64,000 nucleotides of DNA, taken from the NCBI RefSeq assembly GCF_003182485.1, contig NZ_QGTX01000001.1, positions 4,426,001 through 4,490,000 of the forward strand, written 5' to 3'. This stretch comes from Geodermatophilus normandii. Its GTDB lineage: Bacteria > Actinomycetota > Actinomycetes > Mycobacteriales > Geodermatophilaceae. The notes beneath the pieces are model-generated. The model searched no databases, was not told the DNA's origin, and saw only the letters and a list, made by a program, of their open reading frames with translations. The translations under genes and the position numbers were made by a program. Positions 19,776 through 28,544 of this stretch are shown piece by piece; within the stretch, counting starts at the first letter, position 1, and every line of letters begins with the position of its first letter.

Positions 19776-20654
19776 TCAGCCCCGCTCCGGATCCCCGTCG
19801 CCGTCCTCGGCCGGGCTCACCACCACGCCCACCGCGCCGGGGCCGACGTGGGCGCCGATCGCCGCACCGAGCTCGCTGACGTAGAGCTCCCGCACGTCGG
19901 GCACCGCACGCTGCAGCTCCGCGGCCAGCTTGGCGGCGCGCTCGGGAGCCGCGAGGTGGTGGACGGCGAAGGAGGCACCGGGACCGCCGGCGGCCTCCAC
20001 GGCGCGCTGCACGAGCCGGGTGAGCGCGCGGGCCGACGTGCGCACCCGCTCGAGCGGGACGACCTGCCCGTCGGCCACGTGCAGCACCGGCTTGACCGCC
20101 AGCGCCGTCCCCAGCAGCGAGGCCGCCGGGCCGATCCGGCCACCCCGCCGGAGGTGCTCGAGCGTGTCGACGACGAAGAACGTCCGCGTGCGCGCGGCGG
20201 TGCGCTCGGCGACGGCGGCGACCTCGGCGGCGGCGCCCCCGTCGGCGGCGCAGCGCGCGGCGGCGAGGACGGCGAAGCCGGTGCCCATGGCCGCCGACCG
20301 CGAGTCGATCACCGTGACGACGTGCTCGCCGACCTGGGCGGCGGCCAGCCGGGCGGCGTCGCCCGTGCTCGACAGCTCCGCGGAGAGGTGGACCGAGACC
20401 ACCCGGTCGGCGCCCTCGGCCAGCCGGCGGCGGTAGGCGGCGACGAAGTCCCCGGGCGTCGGCCGCGACGTGGACACCCGCTGGCCGCGGGTGGTGACGG
20501 CCCGGGCGACGTCCCCCGGGGTGATCTCCTCGCCCTCGCGCCCGGACCGGCCGGCGAGCACCACGTAGAGCGGCACCACCTCGATGCCGTAGCGCGCGAC
20601 GACCTCGGGAGGCAGGTAGGCCGTGGAGTCGGTGACCACGGCGACGGGCATCAC
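19776..20654 (-). CDS. DegV family fatty-acid-binding protein
   Basis: 292 aa DegV domain protein, family members bind a fatty acyl chain, some as FakB partners of acyl kinases. N-terminal VAVVTDSTAYLPP, the phosphate/fatty-acid binding TSRPTPGDF and the IDSRSAAMGTGF helix start are diagnostic. Starts MMPVAV; the second Met is equally possible. Stands between comEA and the phosphatase-rsfS-nadD group, a common actinobacterial location. No FakA-like kinase in the window. Confidence 0.9.
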   Translation of the reverse strand: MMPVAVVTDSTAYLPPEVVARYGIEVVPLYVVLAGRSGREGEEITPGDVARAVTTRGQRVSTSRPTPGDFVAAYRRRLAEGADRVVSVHLSAELSSTGDAARLAAAQVGEHVVTVIDSRSAAMGTGFAVLAAARCAADGGAAAEVAAVAERTAARTRTFFVVDTLEHLRRGGRIGPAASLLGTALAVKPVLHVADGQVVPLERVRTSARALTRLVQRAVEAAGGPGASFAVHHLAAPERAAKLAAELQRAVPDVRELYVSELGAAIGAHVGPGAVGVVVSPAEDGDGDPERG

Positions 20655-20706
20655 GCGAGGCTAGCCCGCGCCTTGCGGGCGGTCGGCCGGTGCCCCGAGG
20701 GCAGCG

Positions 20707-21456
20707 TCAGTGGACCGCGTCGGCGTCCTGCGCGGGCGGCGCGGCACCCTCCGGGGTGGCCTCGGCGTCCGCCGGGGCGGTGGCCGGCCGGCCGTCGGCC
20801 CGCCCCTCGAGCCGGTCCGGGACCGCGGCGACGACGGTGTTGTGCCGCATCAGGCGCCAGCGCTCCCCGTGGCGGGCCAGCTCGCTCCAGCCGCAGTTGG
20901 CCAGCGGCCCGAACACCCGGCGGTGCTGCGGGCCGAGCTCGAGCAGGGCCTCGATGAGCCGCCCGGCGGTCCCGCCGTGGGTCACGACGACGGCGACCTC
21001 GGCCGGCGGCAGGTCCCGGAGGGCGGCCAGCGCGCGCCGGGCGACGTCGGCGGACTGCTCCCCACCGCGGCCGGGCACCGCGCGGCCGGCGAGCCAGTCC
21101 GCGTACTGCTCGGGATGGCGCTCGGCGACCTCGTCGCGGGTGAGCCCCTCCCACGAGCCCAGGCCGTGCTCGCGCAGCCGCTCGTCGAGGCGCAGCGGCA
21201 CACCGAGCACGCCGGTCAGGGCGGTGGCGGTGTCGGCGGCCCGGACCAGGTCGCTGGCGACGACGACCGTGGTCTCCGGCGTCAGCCCGGTCGCCACCAG
21301 GTGCGGCGCGGTGCGGGCGGCCTGCGCCCGGCCCTCGGCGTCCAGGGGCGGGTCCAGCTGCCCCTGGAAGCGCCCGGTGGCGTTCCACTCCGTGCGACCG
21401 TGCCGCCAGACGACGAGCCGGGGCACCGGCAGGTCGAGCGCGGCGGGGGCCGTCAC
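20707..21456 (-). CDS. Histidine phosphatase family protein (phosphoglycerate mutase-like)
   Basis: 249 aa. The RHG motif ([18 protein letters not shown]), [11 protein letters not shown] and [12 protein letters not shown] give the catalytic His/Arg set of the phosphoglycerate mutase-like superfamily. GTG start at 21456 overlaps the rsfS stop (GTGA). In many actinobacteria this gene follows rsfS and is annotated gpgP, glucosyl-3-phosphoglycerate phosphatase; that function is only suggested here. It lies in the same frame as nadD, see that entry. Confidence 0.88.
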   Translation of the reverse strand: MTAPAALDLPVPRLVVWRHGRTEWNATGRFQGQLDPPLDAEGRAQAARTAPHLVATGLTPETTVVVASDLVRAADTATALTGVLGVPLRLDERLREHGLGSWEGLTRDEVAERHPEQYADWLAGRAVPGRGGEQSADVARRALAALRDLPPAEVAVVVTHGGTAGRLIEALLELGPQHRRVFGPLANCGWSELARHGERWRLMRHNTVVAAVPDRLEGRADGRPATAPADAEATPEGAAPPAQDADAVH

Positions 21457-22052
21457 CGGCCGGTCGTCCCCGGGTCCCCGCCCGCGGAGCCCGGGCCGGT
21501 GGCGTCCTCGTCCGGGCCGTCCTCGGCCGGGACGTCCTGCGCCGGGTCGCTCTCGACGACGTCCTCGTCGGCGAGGTCGTCCTCGGTGAGGTCCTCGGTC
21601 GGGTCGGGCACCAGGGCCAGCGGGTCGGAGCTGCCCGGGTCCACGTCGTCGGTCGACGGCGTGCCGCCGCCCGGGGACGCCGCGGCCGGCAGGGCGCGGT
21701 CGACGAACGGGATGGTCGGGCAGTCCTTCCACAGCCGCTCGAGGGCGTAGTACGCCCGCTCCTCGGTGTGCTGGACGTGCACGACGACGTCGACGAAGTC
21801 CAGCAGCACCCAGCGGGCCTCGGCGACGCCCTCGCGGCGGACCGGCTTGACGCCGTGCGCGCGCAGGCGCTCCTCGACCTCGTCGACGATCGCCTGCACC
21901 TGGCGCTCGTTGGGGGCCGCGGCCAGCACGAAGGCGTCGGTGATGGCCAGGCGGTCGCTGACGTCGACGATCGAGACGTCGGTGGCGAGCTTGTCCGCGG
22001 CGGCCTGGGCGGCGAGCATCGCGGTCTCCCGGGCCTCGGTGGAGGCGGTCAT
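21453..22052 (-). CDS. rsfS: Ribosome silencing factor RsfS
   Basis: Binds L14 and blocks 30S-50S joining in starved cells. The RsfS domain spans about residues 10-120 ([48 protein letters not shown]). A further ~80-residue acidic, Pro/Asp-rich tail is an extension beyond the core fold. ATG at 22052 lies in ATGA with the TGA where nadD should end, and its own stop overlaps the phosphatase start, so the three are one operon. Confidence 0.93.
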   Translation of the reverse strand: MTASTEARETAMLAAQAAADKLATDVSIVDVSDRLAITDAFVLAAAPNERQVQAIVDEVEERLRAHGVKPVRREGVAEARWVLLDFVDVVVHVQHTEERAYYALERLWKDCPTIPFVDRALPAAASPGGGTPSTDDVDPGSSDPLALVPDPTEDLTEDDLADEDVVESDPAQDVPAEDGPDEDATGPGSAGGDPGTTGR

Positions 22053-22752
22053 CGGGGTACCTCCCGGAGGTGGGCAGCAGGGTCGGTGGGGTCGGACTCG
22101 GGCGCGGGCGGACGGTCGTGGGCGGGCCGGTCGCCGCGGGGCCGGGGAGGCGGCGGCCGCCCGGTCCGGAGCGGTAGAGGCCGCGCTTCTCGATGTACTG
22201 GACCACGCCGTCGGGGACGAGGTACCAGACCGGCATCCCGCGGGCGACGCGGTCGCGGCAGTCGGTGGAGCTGATCGCCAGCGCCGGGATCTCGACCAGG
22301 CTGACCGCCCCCTCGGGCAGGTGCCCGTCGGCGAGGGTGAAGCCGGGCCGGGTCACCCCCACGAAGTGGGCCAGCCGGAGGAAGCGGTCACTGTCGCGCC
22401 AGCTCAGGATCTGCGACAGCGCGTCGGCGCCGGTGATGAAGAACAGCTCGGCGTCGGGGCGCTGGGCGTGCAGGTCGGAGAGGGTGTCGATGGTGTACGT
22501 CGGGCCGTCGCGGTCGACGTCGACCCGGCTGACGGAGAACCGCGGGTTGGAGGCGGTGGCGATGACGGTCATGAGGTAGCGGTCCTCGGCCGGGCTGACC
22601 TCGCGCTCGCTCTTCTGCCAGGGCTGCCCGGTGGGGACGAAGACGACCTCGTCGAGACCGAAGAGGCCCGCGACCTCGCTGGCGGCGACCAGGTGGCCGT
22701 GGTGGATCGGGTCGAACGTCCCGCCCATCACGCCGATCCGGGTCCCAGCCAC
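22049..22752 (-). CDS. nadD: Nicotinate-nucleotide adenylyltransferase NadD, probable 3' frameshift
   Basis: Forms deamido-NAD from NaMN and ATP. Motifs [12 protein letters not shown] near the start and [10 protein letters not shown] near the end are intact, and [12 protein letters not shown] closes the fold. After about residue 195 no stop appears: the frame runs 1.4 kb through rsfS and then into the phosphatase frame (ORF end 20707). The -1 frame instead gives a plausible acidic tail ending HLREVPR and TGA at 22049-22051, in ATGA overlap with rsfS. The span 22049-22752 is 704 nt, one short of a codon multiple, fitting a 1-nt deletion near 22150-22170. The enzyme core is unaffected. Confidence 0.85.
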
Positions 22753-23085
22753 CGATCGAGCCTAGCCGGGCGCGTCAGGGGCGGCCCGGCTGGACCGGTC
22801 CCGCGGGGACGGTGCGGAGGACCCGCGGAGGAGGCGCGCCGACGGACGGCGGACGGCCGGGTGCGGGACGTCGCCGCACCCGGCCGCCGGGACGGGTCCG
22901 TCCGGGCGCGACCGGCACCCCCGTGCCGTCGGTCGCACCGCCCGGTCGCCGTCCGCGACGACGGCCTCCGGGCGCGGGCACCGGTGTCGCGACCGGGGCC
23001 CGCGCTGACCAACGGCCGACCGGCCGACCGGTTACGGCGTGTTCCGGGAACACACCCGCGGGCGTGTCGGTGGGAGCGGCCGGGG
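22753..23085. other. 333-nt intergenic stretch, no gene seen
   Basis: Lies between nadD and the VWA gene, both minus strand. It holds the nadD upstream region and the hairpin at 22856. Short open frames on both strands are Arg/Gly/Pro shadow sequence without domain features. No tRNA or riboswitch recognised. Confidence 0.5.
22856..22884 (-). terminator. 11-bp hairpin downstream of the MoxR-VWA pair
   Basis: GCCGGGTGCGG (22856-22866) and CCGCACCCGGC (22874-22884) pair perfectly around a 7-nt loop. Placed about 200 nt after the VWA gene stop and upstream of nadD; likely ends the MoxR-VWA transcript. Confidence 0.6.
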
Positions 23086-24534
23086 TCAGAGCGTGGTGAC
23101 GAAGTCCGCGAGCTGGGTGGCGTTGCGGCACTCGACCATGTCGATGACCTCGCCGTAGCGGTCGGCGGCGGAGTCGCCGCTCCCCCACAGCCGGCGTGGC
23201 TCGGGGTTGAGCCAGTGCGCCGAGCGGGCCCTGCGGACCAGGTCGGCCAGCACGGGCAGGCCCGGCTGCCGGTAGTTGGTCCGCCCGTCGCCGAGCACCA
23301 GCAGCGACGTCTTCGGCCCGACGGCGGTGGGCCAGCGGTCGGCGAACACCTCGAGGGCGTTGCCGTAGTCACTGTGCCCGTCGAAGGCGACGACGTCGGC
23401 CTCGCGCCCGATGCGGGTGATCGCGGCGGTGACGTCGGCACCGGGCCGGAAGAAGCGGGTCACCTCGTCGGTGGCGTCGACGAAGGCGAACGCCCGGACG
23501 CCGGAGAAGTGCTCGCGCAGCGCCTGGGTGAGCATCAGCGTGAAGTGGCTGAAGCCGGCCACCGAGCCGCTGACGTCGCAGAGCACCACGAGCTCGGGCT
23601 TGTGCACCCGGCGCGGCCGGTGGTGGGTGACCACGGGCACGCCGCCGGTGCCGAGCGAGGCACGCACGGTCTTGCGGAAGTCCAGCCGGCCCTGGCGGCC
23701 CATGCGCCGGCGCGCCGACAGCCGCACGGCCAGCCGCCGGGCCAGCGGCGCCACCGCCCGGCGCAGCTCGGCGAGGTCGGACTGCTGCGCCCGCAGGAAG
23801 TCGACCTGCTCGGCGAGCGGCCGCACCGCGCTCTTGGCCACCCGGTCGCGGCCCCGCTCGGCCGCCGCGCGGCGCCGCACCTCGGCGTCGACGGCCGACC
23901 GGAACGCGGCCAGCCGCTCGCGGACGGTCTGCCGGGCGACCTGCTCGGCCAGCCCGCCGCGGTCGCCGTCGCCGAGCAGCCCGGCGAGCAGTTGCGCGAC
24001 GAGCGTGTCCGGCGACAGCGCCCGCATCACCCGGTAGCCGAAGTAGGACTGCCCCGACGGGGACGCCGGCGCCCGCCCGAGCTGCTCGACCGCCTGGCGA
24101 GCGAAGCGGCGCAGGGCCTCGTCGTCGCCGTCCCGCAGCAGCCGCGCCAGCTGCTCGCGCATCCGCTGCGCGAGGTCGCGCTCGTCGCCGTCGCCGTGCC
24201 CGTCGGGCAGGTCCAGGGTCGAGCCGTCGTCGGCGCGGGGGTCCTCGTCGCCCTCCGCGCCGGACGTGCCCCCGGCGCGCGGGCGGTCCGACAGCGGCCA
24301 CCACAGGTCGAACAGCGTGTCGTAGGCCGGCCGCTGGGAGGCCCGCTGCAGCAGCACCGCCGCCAGCCCGTGCCGCAGCTGCTCGCGGTCGAGCAGGTCG
24401 ACGACGGTGAGGATCTCCGCGGCGTCGACGGCCTGGCTGATCCCGACCGGGATGCCGGCCTCGCGGACCGCGCGCACGAACCCGTCGAGGTGCCCGGCCA
24501 GTCCCCCGGGGGCGGCCGAGGCGGGCGCGGACAT
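23086..24534 (-). CDS. CoxE-like VWA domain protein
   Basis: 482 aa with a C-terminal von Willebrand A domain of the CoxE type: MIDAS-like LCDVSGSVAGFS, the DGHSDYGNAL and LVLGDGRTNYR segments. The N-terminal half is helical and charged with an acidic linker (GAEGDEDPRADDGSTLDLP). ATG at 24534 overlaps the stop of the MoxR ATPase (ATGA). MoxR/VWA pairs act as chaperones that insert metals or mature protein complexes; CoxD/CoxE does so for carbon monoxide dehydrogenase. No client enzyme gene is adjacent. Confidence 0.88.
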   Translation of the reverse strand: MSAPASAAPGGLAGHLDGFVRAVREAGIPVGISQAVDAAEILTVVDLLDREQLRHGLAAVLLQRASQRPAYDTLFDLWWPLSDRPRAGGTSGAEGDEDPRADDGSTLDLPDGHGDGDERDLAQRMREQLARLLRDGDDEALRRFARQAVEQLGRAPASPSGQSYFGYRVMRALSPDTLVAQLLAGLLGDGDRGGLAEQVARQTVRERLAAFRSAVDAEVRRRAAAERGRDRVAKSAVRPLAEQVDFLRAQQSDLAELRRAVAPLARRLAVRLSARRRMGRQGRLDFRKTVRASLGTGGVPVVTHHRPRRVHKPELVVLCDVSGSVAGFSHFTLMLTQALREHFSGVRAFAFVDATDEVTRFFRPGADVTAAITRIGREADVVAFDGHSDYGNALEVFADRWPTAVGPKTSLLVLGDGRTNYRQPGLPVLADLVRRARSAHWLNPEPRRLWGSGDSAADRYGEVIDMVECRNATQLADFVTTL

Positions 24535-25421
24535 CAGTTGAGCCGCAGCTCGGCGGCGGCCCGCTCCTGGTCGCTGGCGTGCTTGAGCACCACGCCGAGC
24601 GTCGAGCGGACCGCCGTCTCGTCGAGGGTGTCCAGGCCCAGCTCGAGCAGGGTCTGCGCCCAGTCGAGGGTCTCGGAGATCGACGGCGACTTCTTCAGCT
24701 CCATCGCCCGCAGCGCCCGGATGGTGCGCACCAGCTGCTCGGCCAGCCCCGGCGCGAGGTCGGGCACCCGCGAGAGCACGATCTCCCGCTCCCGCTCGGC
24801 CGACGGGTAGTCCAGCGACAGGTACAGGCAGCGCCGCTTGAGCGCCTCGGACAGCTCGCGGGTGGCGTTGGAGGTGAGCACGACGGTCGGCCGGCGGGTG
24901 GCGGCCACGGTGCCGAGCTCGGGGATGGTGACCTGGAAGTCGCTGAGCACCTCCAGCAGCAGGCCCTCGACCTCGACGTCGGCCTTGTCGGTCTCGTCGA
25001 TGAGCAGCACCGTCGGCTCGGTGCGCCGGATCGCGGTCAGCAGCGGCCGGGAGAGGAGGAACTCCTCCCCGAAGATGTCGTCGTGGACGGTGTCCCAGTC
25101 GGTGCCGTCGCCGCCCTGCGCCGCCTGGATCCGCAGCAGCTGCTTCTTGTAGTTCCACTCGTAGAGCGCCCGGGCCTCGTCGAGACCCTCGTAGCACTGC
25201 AGCCGGATCAGCTCCGAGCCGGTCGCGGCGGCCAGCGCCTTGGCCAGCTCGGTCTTGCCCGTGCCCGCCGGCCCCTCGACCAGCAGCGGCTTGCCCAGCC
25301 GGTCGGCGAGGAAGACCGTCGTCGCGATCTGCGCATCGGGCAGGTACCCGGCGGTCGACAGCCGCTTGCCGACGTCGGCGACCGAGGAGAACGAGGGCAT
25401 CTGCGTCGGCGGGCGGGTCAT
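24534..25421 (-). CDS. MoxR-family AAA+ ATPase
   Basis: 295 aa. Walker A GPAGTGKTELAKALA, Walker B VLLIDETDKAD, sensor 1 VVLTSNATRELSEALKRR and arginine-finger region are present. Works with the VWA protein encoded immediately downstream as a putative maturation chaperone. The C-terminal part carries the small helical lid. ATG at 25421; proA follows upstream on the same strand with a 25-nt gap, so transcription from proA may continue into this pair. Confidence 0.92.
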   Translation of the reverse strand: MTRPPTQMPSFSSVADVGKRLSTAGYLPDAQIATTVFLADRLGKPLLVEGPAGTGKTELAKALAAATGSELIRLQCYEGLDEARALYEWNYKKQLLRIQAAQGGDGTDWDTVHDDIFGEEFLLSRPLLTAIRRTEPTVLLIDETDKADVEVEGLLLEVLSDFQVTIPELGTVAATRRPTVVLTSNATRELSEALKRRCLYLSLDYPSAEREREIVLSRVPDLAPGLAEQLVRTIRALRAMELKKSPSISETLDWAQTLLELGLDTLDETAVRSTLGVVLKHASDQERAAAELRLN

Positions 25422-25446
25422 GCGACTCCTTGGCGGCGGGGCCGGG

Positions 25447-26700
25447 TCAGCGGGTGTGGCCGCTGCCGGTGACGACGTACGTGGTGCTGGTCAGCTCCGG
25501 CAGGCCCAGGGGCCCGCGGGCGTGCAGCTTCTGGGTGGAGATGCCGATCTCGGCGCCGAAGCCGAACTCTCCGCCGTCGGTGAACCGGGTAGAGGCGTTG
25601 ACCAGGACGGCGGCGGCGTCGACACCGGCGGTGAACGCGGCGATCGCGGCGGCCGAGTCGGCGACGATCGCCTCGGAGTGCCCGCTCCCCCACCGCGCGA
25701 CGTGCTCGAGCGCCTGCGGGAGGTCGTCGACGACCCGCACCGCCATGTCCATCGACAGGTACTCCGTCGCCCAGTCCTCGTCGGTGGCCGGGACGACGGC
25801 GTCGTGCGCGGCGCGGGCGGCGTCGTCGCCGTGCAGGGTGACCCCGGCGTCGGCCAGCGCGGCCAGCAGCCGCGGCAGGAACGGCACGTCGCGGTGCACC
25901 AGCAGCGTCTCGGCGGAGTTGCAGACGCTGACCCGGTGCGTCTTGGAGTTGAGCACGATCGCCTCGGCCATCGCGGCGTCGGCGGAGGCGTCGACGTAGA
26001 CGTGGCAGTTGCCGACGCCGGTCTCGATCACCGGCACCTGCGCCTCGCGGACCACCCGCTGGATGAGCGAGGCGCCGCCGCGCGGGATGACCAGGTCGAC
26101 GTGCCCGCGGGCCGACAGCAGCTCGCCGACGGACGCGCGGTCGGCCGGCAGCAGCTCCACCGACCCCTCCGGCAGGCCCGCCTTCTGGCCGGCCTCGGAC
26201 AGGACGGCGACGAGGGCGGCGTTGGTGCGGTGGGCCGAGGCCGAGCCGCGCAGCAGCGCCGCGTTGCCGCTCTTGAGGCACAGGCCCGCGGCGTCGACGG
26301 TCACGTTGGGCCGCGCCTCGTAGACGACGCCGACGACGCCGAAGGGCACCCGGACCTGCCGCAGCTCCAGCCCGTTGGGCAGCCGGGAGCCGCGGACGAC
26401 GTCGCCGACCGGGTCGGGCAGCGCCACGAGCTCGCGCAGCGCGGCGGCCACGCCGGCGACCCGCGCGGCGTCCAGCCGCAGCCGGTCGAGCACCGAGGCC
26501 GGGGTCCCGTCGGCGGCCGCGGCGTCGACGTCGAGCGCGTTGGCCGCCAGCACCTCGTCGGTGCGCTCGACCAGCGCGTCGGCCATGCCGGCCAGCGCGG
26601 CGTCCTTGACGTCGGTCGGCAGGGTGCGCAGTACGCGGGACGCGGCGCGGGCACGCAGCGCGGCGGCCCCGATCAGCGGCAGGTCGGCGGCGTCGGACAC
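25447..26700 (-). CDS. proA: Gamma-glutamyl phosphate reductase
   Basis: Second step of proline synthesis, reducing glutamyl-5-phosphate to the semialdehyde. 417 aa from the GTG at 26700 ([20 protein letters not shown]), the standard family length; the open frame begins 15 codons earlier. NAD(P)H-binding region with [20 protein letters not shown], catalytic Cys in [15 protein letters not shown]. proB lies 6.5 kb away with obgE, so the two proline genes are separated here by the zinc operon and others. Confidence 0.96.
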   Translation of the reverse strand: MSDAADLPLIGAAALRARAASRVLRTLPTDVKDAALAGMADALVERTDEVLAANALDVDAAAADGTPASVLDRLRLDAARVAGVAAALRELVALPDPVGDVVRGSRLPNGLELRQVRVPFGVVGVVYEARPNVTVDAAGLCLKSGNAALLRGSASAHRTNAALVAVLSEAGQKAGLPEGSVELLPADRASVGELLSARGHVDLVIPRGGASLIQRVVREAQVPVIETGVGNCHVYVDASADAAMAEAIVLNSKTHRVSVCNSAETLLVHRDVPFLPRLLAALADAGVTLHGDDAARAAHDAVVPATDEDWATEYLSMDMAVRVVDDLPQALEHVARWGSGHSEAIVADSAAAIAAFTAGVDAAAVLVNASTRFTDGGEFGFGAEIGISTQKLHARGPLGLPELTSTTYVVTGSGHTR

Positions 26701-26751
26701 GTCCCGCAGGGTACGCGCCGCCCCCTCCGCCCGGGCGCGTCGCACGCTGTG

Positions 26752-26766
26752 TGAGAATGGTTCTCA
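26752..26766 (+). promoter_or_regulatory. Zur-type operator overlapping the znuA start codon
   Basis: TGAGAATGGTTCTCA is a 7-1-7 inverted repeat (one mismatch), very close to the Fur/Zur-family box. Its last base is the A of the znuA ATG at 26766. A Zur gene closes the same operon, which fits autoregulated zinc repression. The overlap implies transcription starts at or next to the start codon, i.e. a leaderless mRNA. Confidence 0.82.
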
Positions 26767-27740
26767 TGCCCACGACGACGCGTGCCCTCGCCTCGGCCAC
26801 CGCGGCCGCCACCGCCCTCCTGCTGGCCGCCTGCGGATCCTCCGGGGACGACGCGGCCGCCGCCGCGGACGGCGTCTCGGTCGAGGCGGCCTTCTACCCC
26901 CTGCAGTGGGCGGCCGAGCGGGTCGGCGGCGACCGGGTCGACGTCGCCTCGCTGACCCCGCCGGGCGCCGAGCCGCACGACCTCGAGCTCACGCCGCAGG
27001 ACGTCGCGTCGCTGTCCGAGGCCGACCTCGTCGTCTACCTGGAGGGGTTCCAGCCGGCGCTCGACGACGCCGTGGTCGAGGCCGGCGACGCCGCGTGGGA
27101 CGCCGGTGACGCCGCCGACCTGTCGCTGACCACGACGGAGGAGCACCACCACGAGGGCGAGACCCAGGAGGAGCACGCCGGGCACGCCGACGAGGAGGAG
27201 CACGCGGAGGGCGAGGAGGTCACCGACCCGCACTTCTGGCTCGACCCCACCCGGCTGGCCGACGTCGGCGACGCACTGGCCGGCCGCCTCGCCGAGGTCG
27301 ACCCCGACGGCGCCGACACCTACCGCGACAACGCCGCGGCGCTGCGCGGCGACCTCGAGGCGCTCGACGCCGAGATGGAGCAGGGCCTGGCCGACTGCGC
27401 GGTGACCACGCTGGTCACCGGCCACGACGCCTTCGGCTACCTCGCCGAGCGCTACGGCCTCGACGTCGTCGGCATCAGCGGGCTGAGCCCGTCGAGCGAG
27501 CCCAGCCCGGCCCAGCTCGCCGAGATCTCTACGCTGGTGCGGGAGCGCGGCGTGACGACCGTCTACACCGAGACCCTCGTCGACCCCGCCGTCGCCGAGA
27601 CCGTCGCCCGGGAGGCCGGTGTGCAGACCGCCGTCCTCGACCCGATCGAGGGCCTGACGGACGAGTCGGCCGGCGACGACTACCTGGCGGTCATGCGCGC
27701 CGACCTGGCGACGCTGCAGGAGGGACAGGGCTGCGCATGA
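26766..27740 (+). CDS. znuA: Zinc ABC transporter substrate-binding lipoprotein ZnuA
   Basis: Periplasmic-type zinc-binding lipoprotein, about 324 aa. Signal peptide and lipobox LLAACGS; cluster A-I features with His ligands in EPHDLELTP, DPHFWLDP, a later VTGHDAFGYLAERYGL and a final acidic Asp. A His/Glu-rich loop (EEHHHEGETQEEHAGHADEE) at about residues 120-145 is typical of zinc, not manganese, binding proteins. GTG 26751, ATG 26757 and ATG 26766 are all in frame; the Zur box covers all three, and the last gives the neatest signal peptide. Stop overlaps znuC (ATGA). Confidence 0.93.
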   Translation: MPTTTRALASATAAATALLLAACGSSGDDAAAAADGVSVEAAFYPLQWAAERVGGDRVDVASLTPPGAEPHDLELTPQDVASLSEADLVVYLEGFQPALDDAVVEAGDAAWDAGDAADLSLTTTEEHHHEGETQEEHAGHADEEEHAEGEEVTDPHFWLDPTRLADVGDALAGRLAEVDPDGADTYRDNAAALRGDLEALDAEMEQGLADCAVTTLVTGHDAFGYLAERYGLDVVGISGLSPSSEPSPAQLAEISTLVRERGVTTVYTETLVDPAVAETVAREAGVQTAVLDPIEGLTDESAGDDYLAVMRADLATLQEGQGCA

Positions 27741-28543
27741 GCGATCCCGCGCTCCGCCTCACCGGCGCCACGGTGGGCTACGGCGACGTCGCCATCGTCC
27801 GCGACGCCTCCCTGACCGTCCGGCGCGGCGAGGCCGTCGCGGTCCTCGGGTCCAACGGCTCGGGCAAGACCACCCTCATGCGGGGGGTGCTCGGCCTCGC
27901 GGCCGTCCTCGGCGGCAGCGTCGAGGTGCTCGGTGCCCCGGTCGGCAGGCCGCGCGAGCACGGCCGGGTCGGCTACGTCCCACAGCGGCACACCGTCAGC
28001 GGCGCGATGCCGGCCACCGTGCGCGAGGTCGTCGGCGTGGGCCGGCTGCCGCGGCTGGGCCTGTTCGGCCGGCCGGTCGCCCGCGACCGGGCCGCCGTCG
28101 CCGAGGCGGTCGACGCCGTCGGCCTCGCCGACCGGCTCGACGACCCGGTGGCCTCGCTCTCGGGCGGGCAGCAGCGCCGGGTGCTCGTGGCCCGCGCGCT
28201 GGCCGCCGAACCCGAGCTGCTGGTCATGGACGAGCCGACCGCCGGCGTCGACGCGGCCAGCCAGGCGGCGCTGGCCACGGTGCTGGCGCGGGTGTCGGCG
28301 GCCGGTACGACACTCGTCGTCGTGACCCACGAGACCGGCCCGTTGGCGGGCGTGCTCCGCCGCGCCGTGGTGGTGGACTCCGGACGGTTGACCTACGACG
28401 GGCCGCTGGTCGGCGCCGGCCCGGCCGCCGGCCCCGACTGCCACCACCCGGACGAGGCCACCGCGCCGCCGGTCCGGGGGTACCGGCTCGACCAGCCGCG
28501 ACCCGCGCCGGACGCCGCCCGGGTCCGCGACGGGAGCCGCTGA
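27737..28543 (+). CDS. znuC: Zinc ABC transporter ATP-binding protein ZnuC
   Basis: 268 aa ATPase. Walker A GSNGSGKTTLMRG, signature LSGGQQRRVLVARAL, Walker B LLVMDEPTAGVD, switch His in VVVTHETG. Energises zinc uptake with ZnuA/ZnuB. ATG at 27737 overlaps the znuA stop and the gene ends one base before the znuB GTG, so the operon is tightly coupled. The last ~40 residues contain a HH(P)DE segment that may help metal handling, unproven. Confidence 0.94.
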   Translation: MSDPALRLTGATVGYGDVAIVRDASLTVRRGEAVAVLGSNGSGKTTLMRGVLGLAAVLGGSVEVLGAPVGRPREHGRVGYVPQRHTVSGAMPATVREVVGVGRLPRLGLFGRPVARDRAAVAEAVDAVGLADRLDDPVASLSGGQQRRVLVARALAAEPELLVMDEPTAGVDAASQAALATVLARVSAAGTTLVVVTHETGPLAGVLRRAVVVDSGRLTYDGPLVGAGPAAGPDCHHPDEATAPPVRGYRLDQPRPAPDAARVRDGSR

Positions 28544-28544
28544 C

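Noticed and set aside
20707..22752. 681-aa NadD-phosphatase fusion protein
   Set aside because: The middle third is rsfS read in a wrong frame (Arg-rich), rsfS is intact with its own coupled starts, and a 1-nt indel explains everything.
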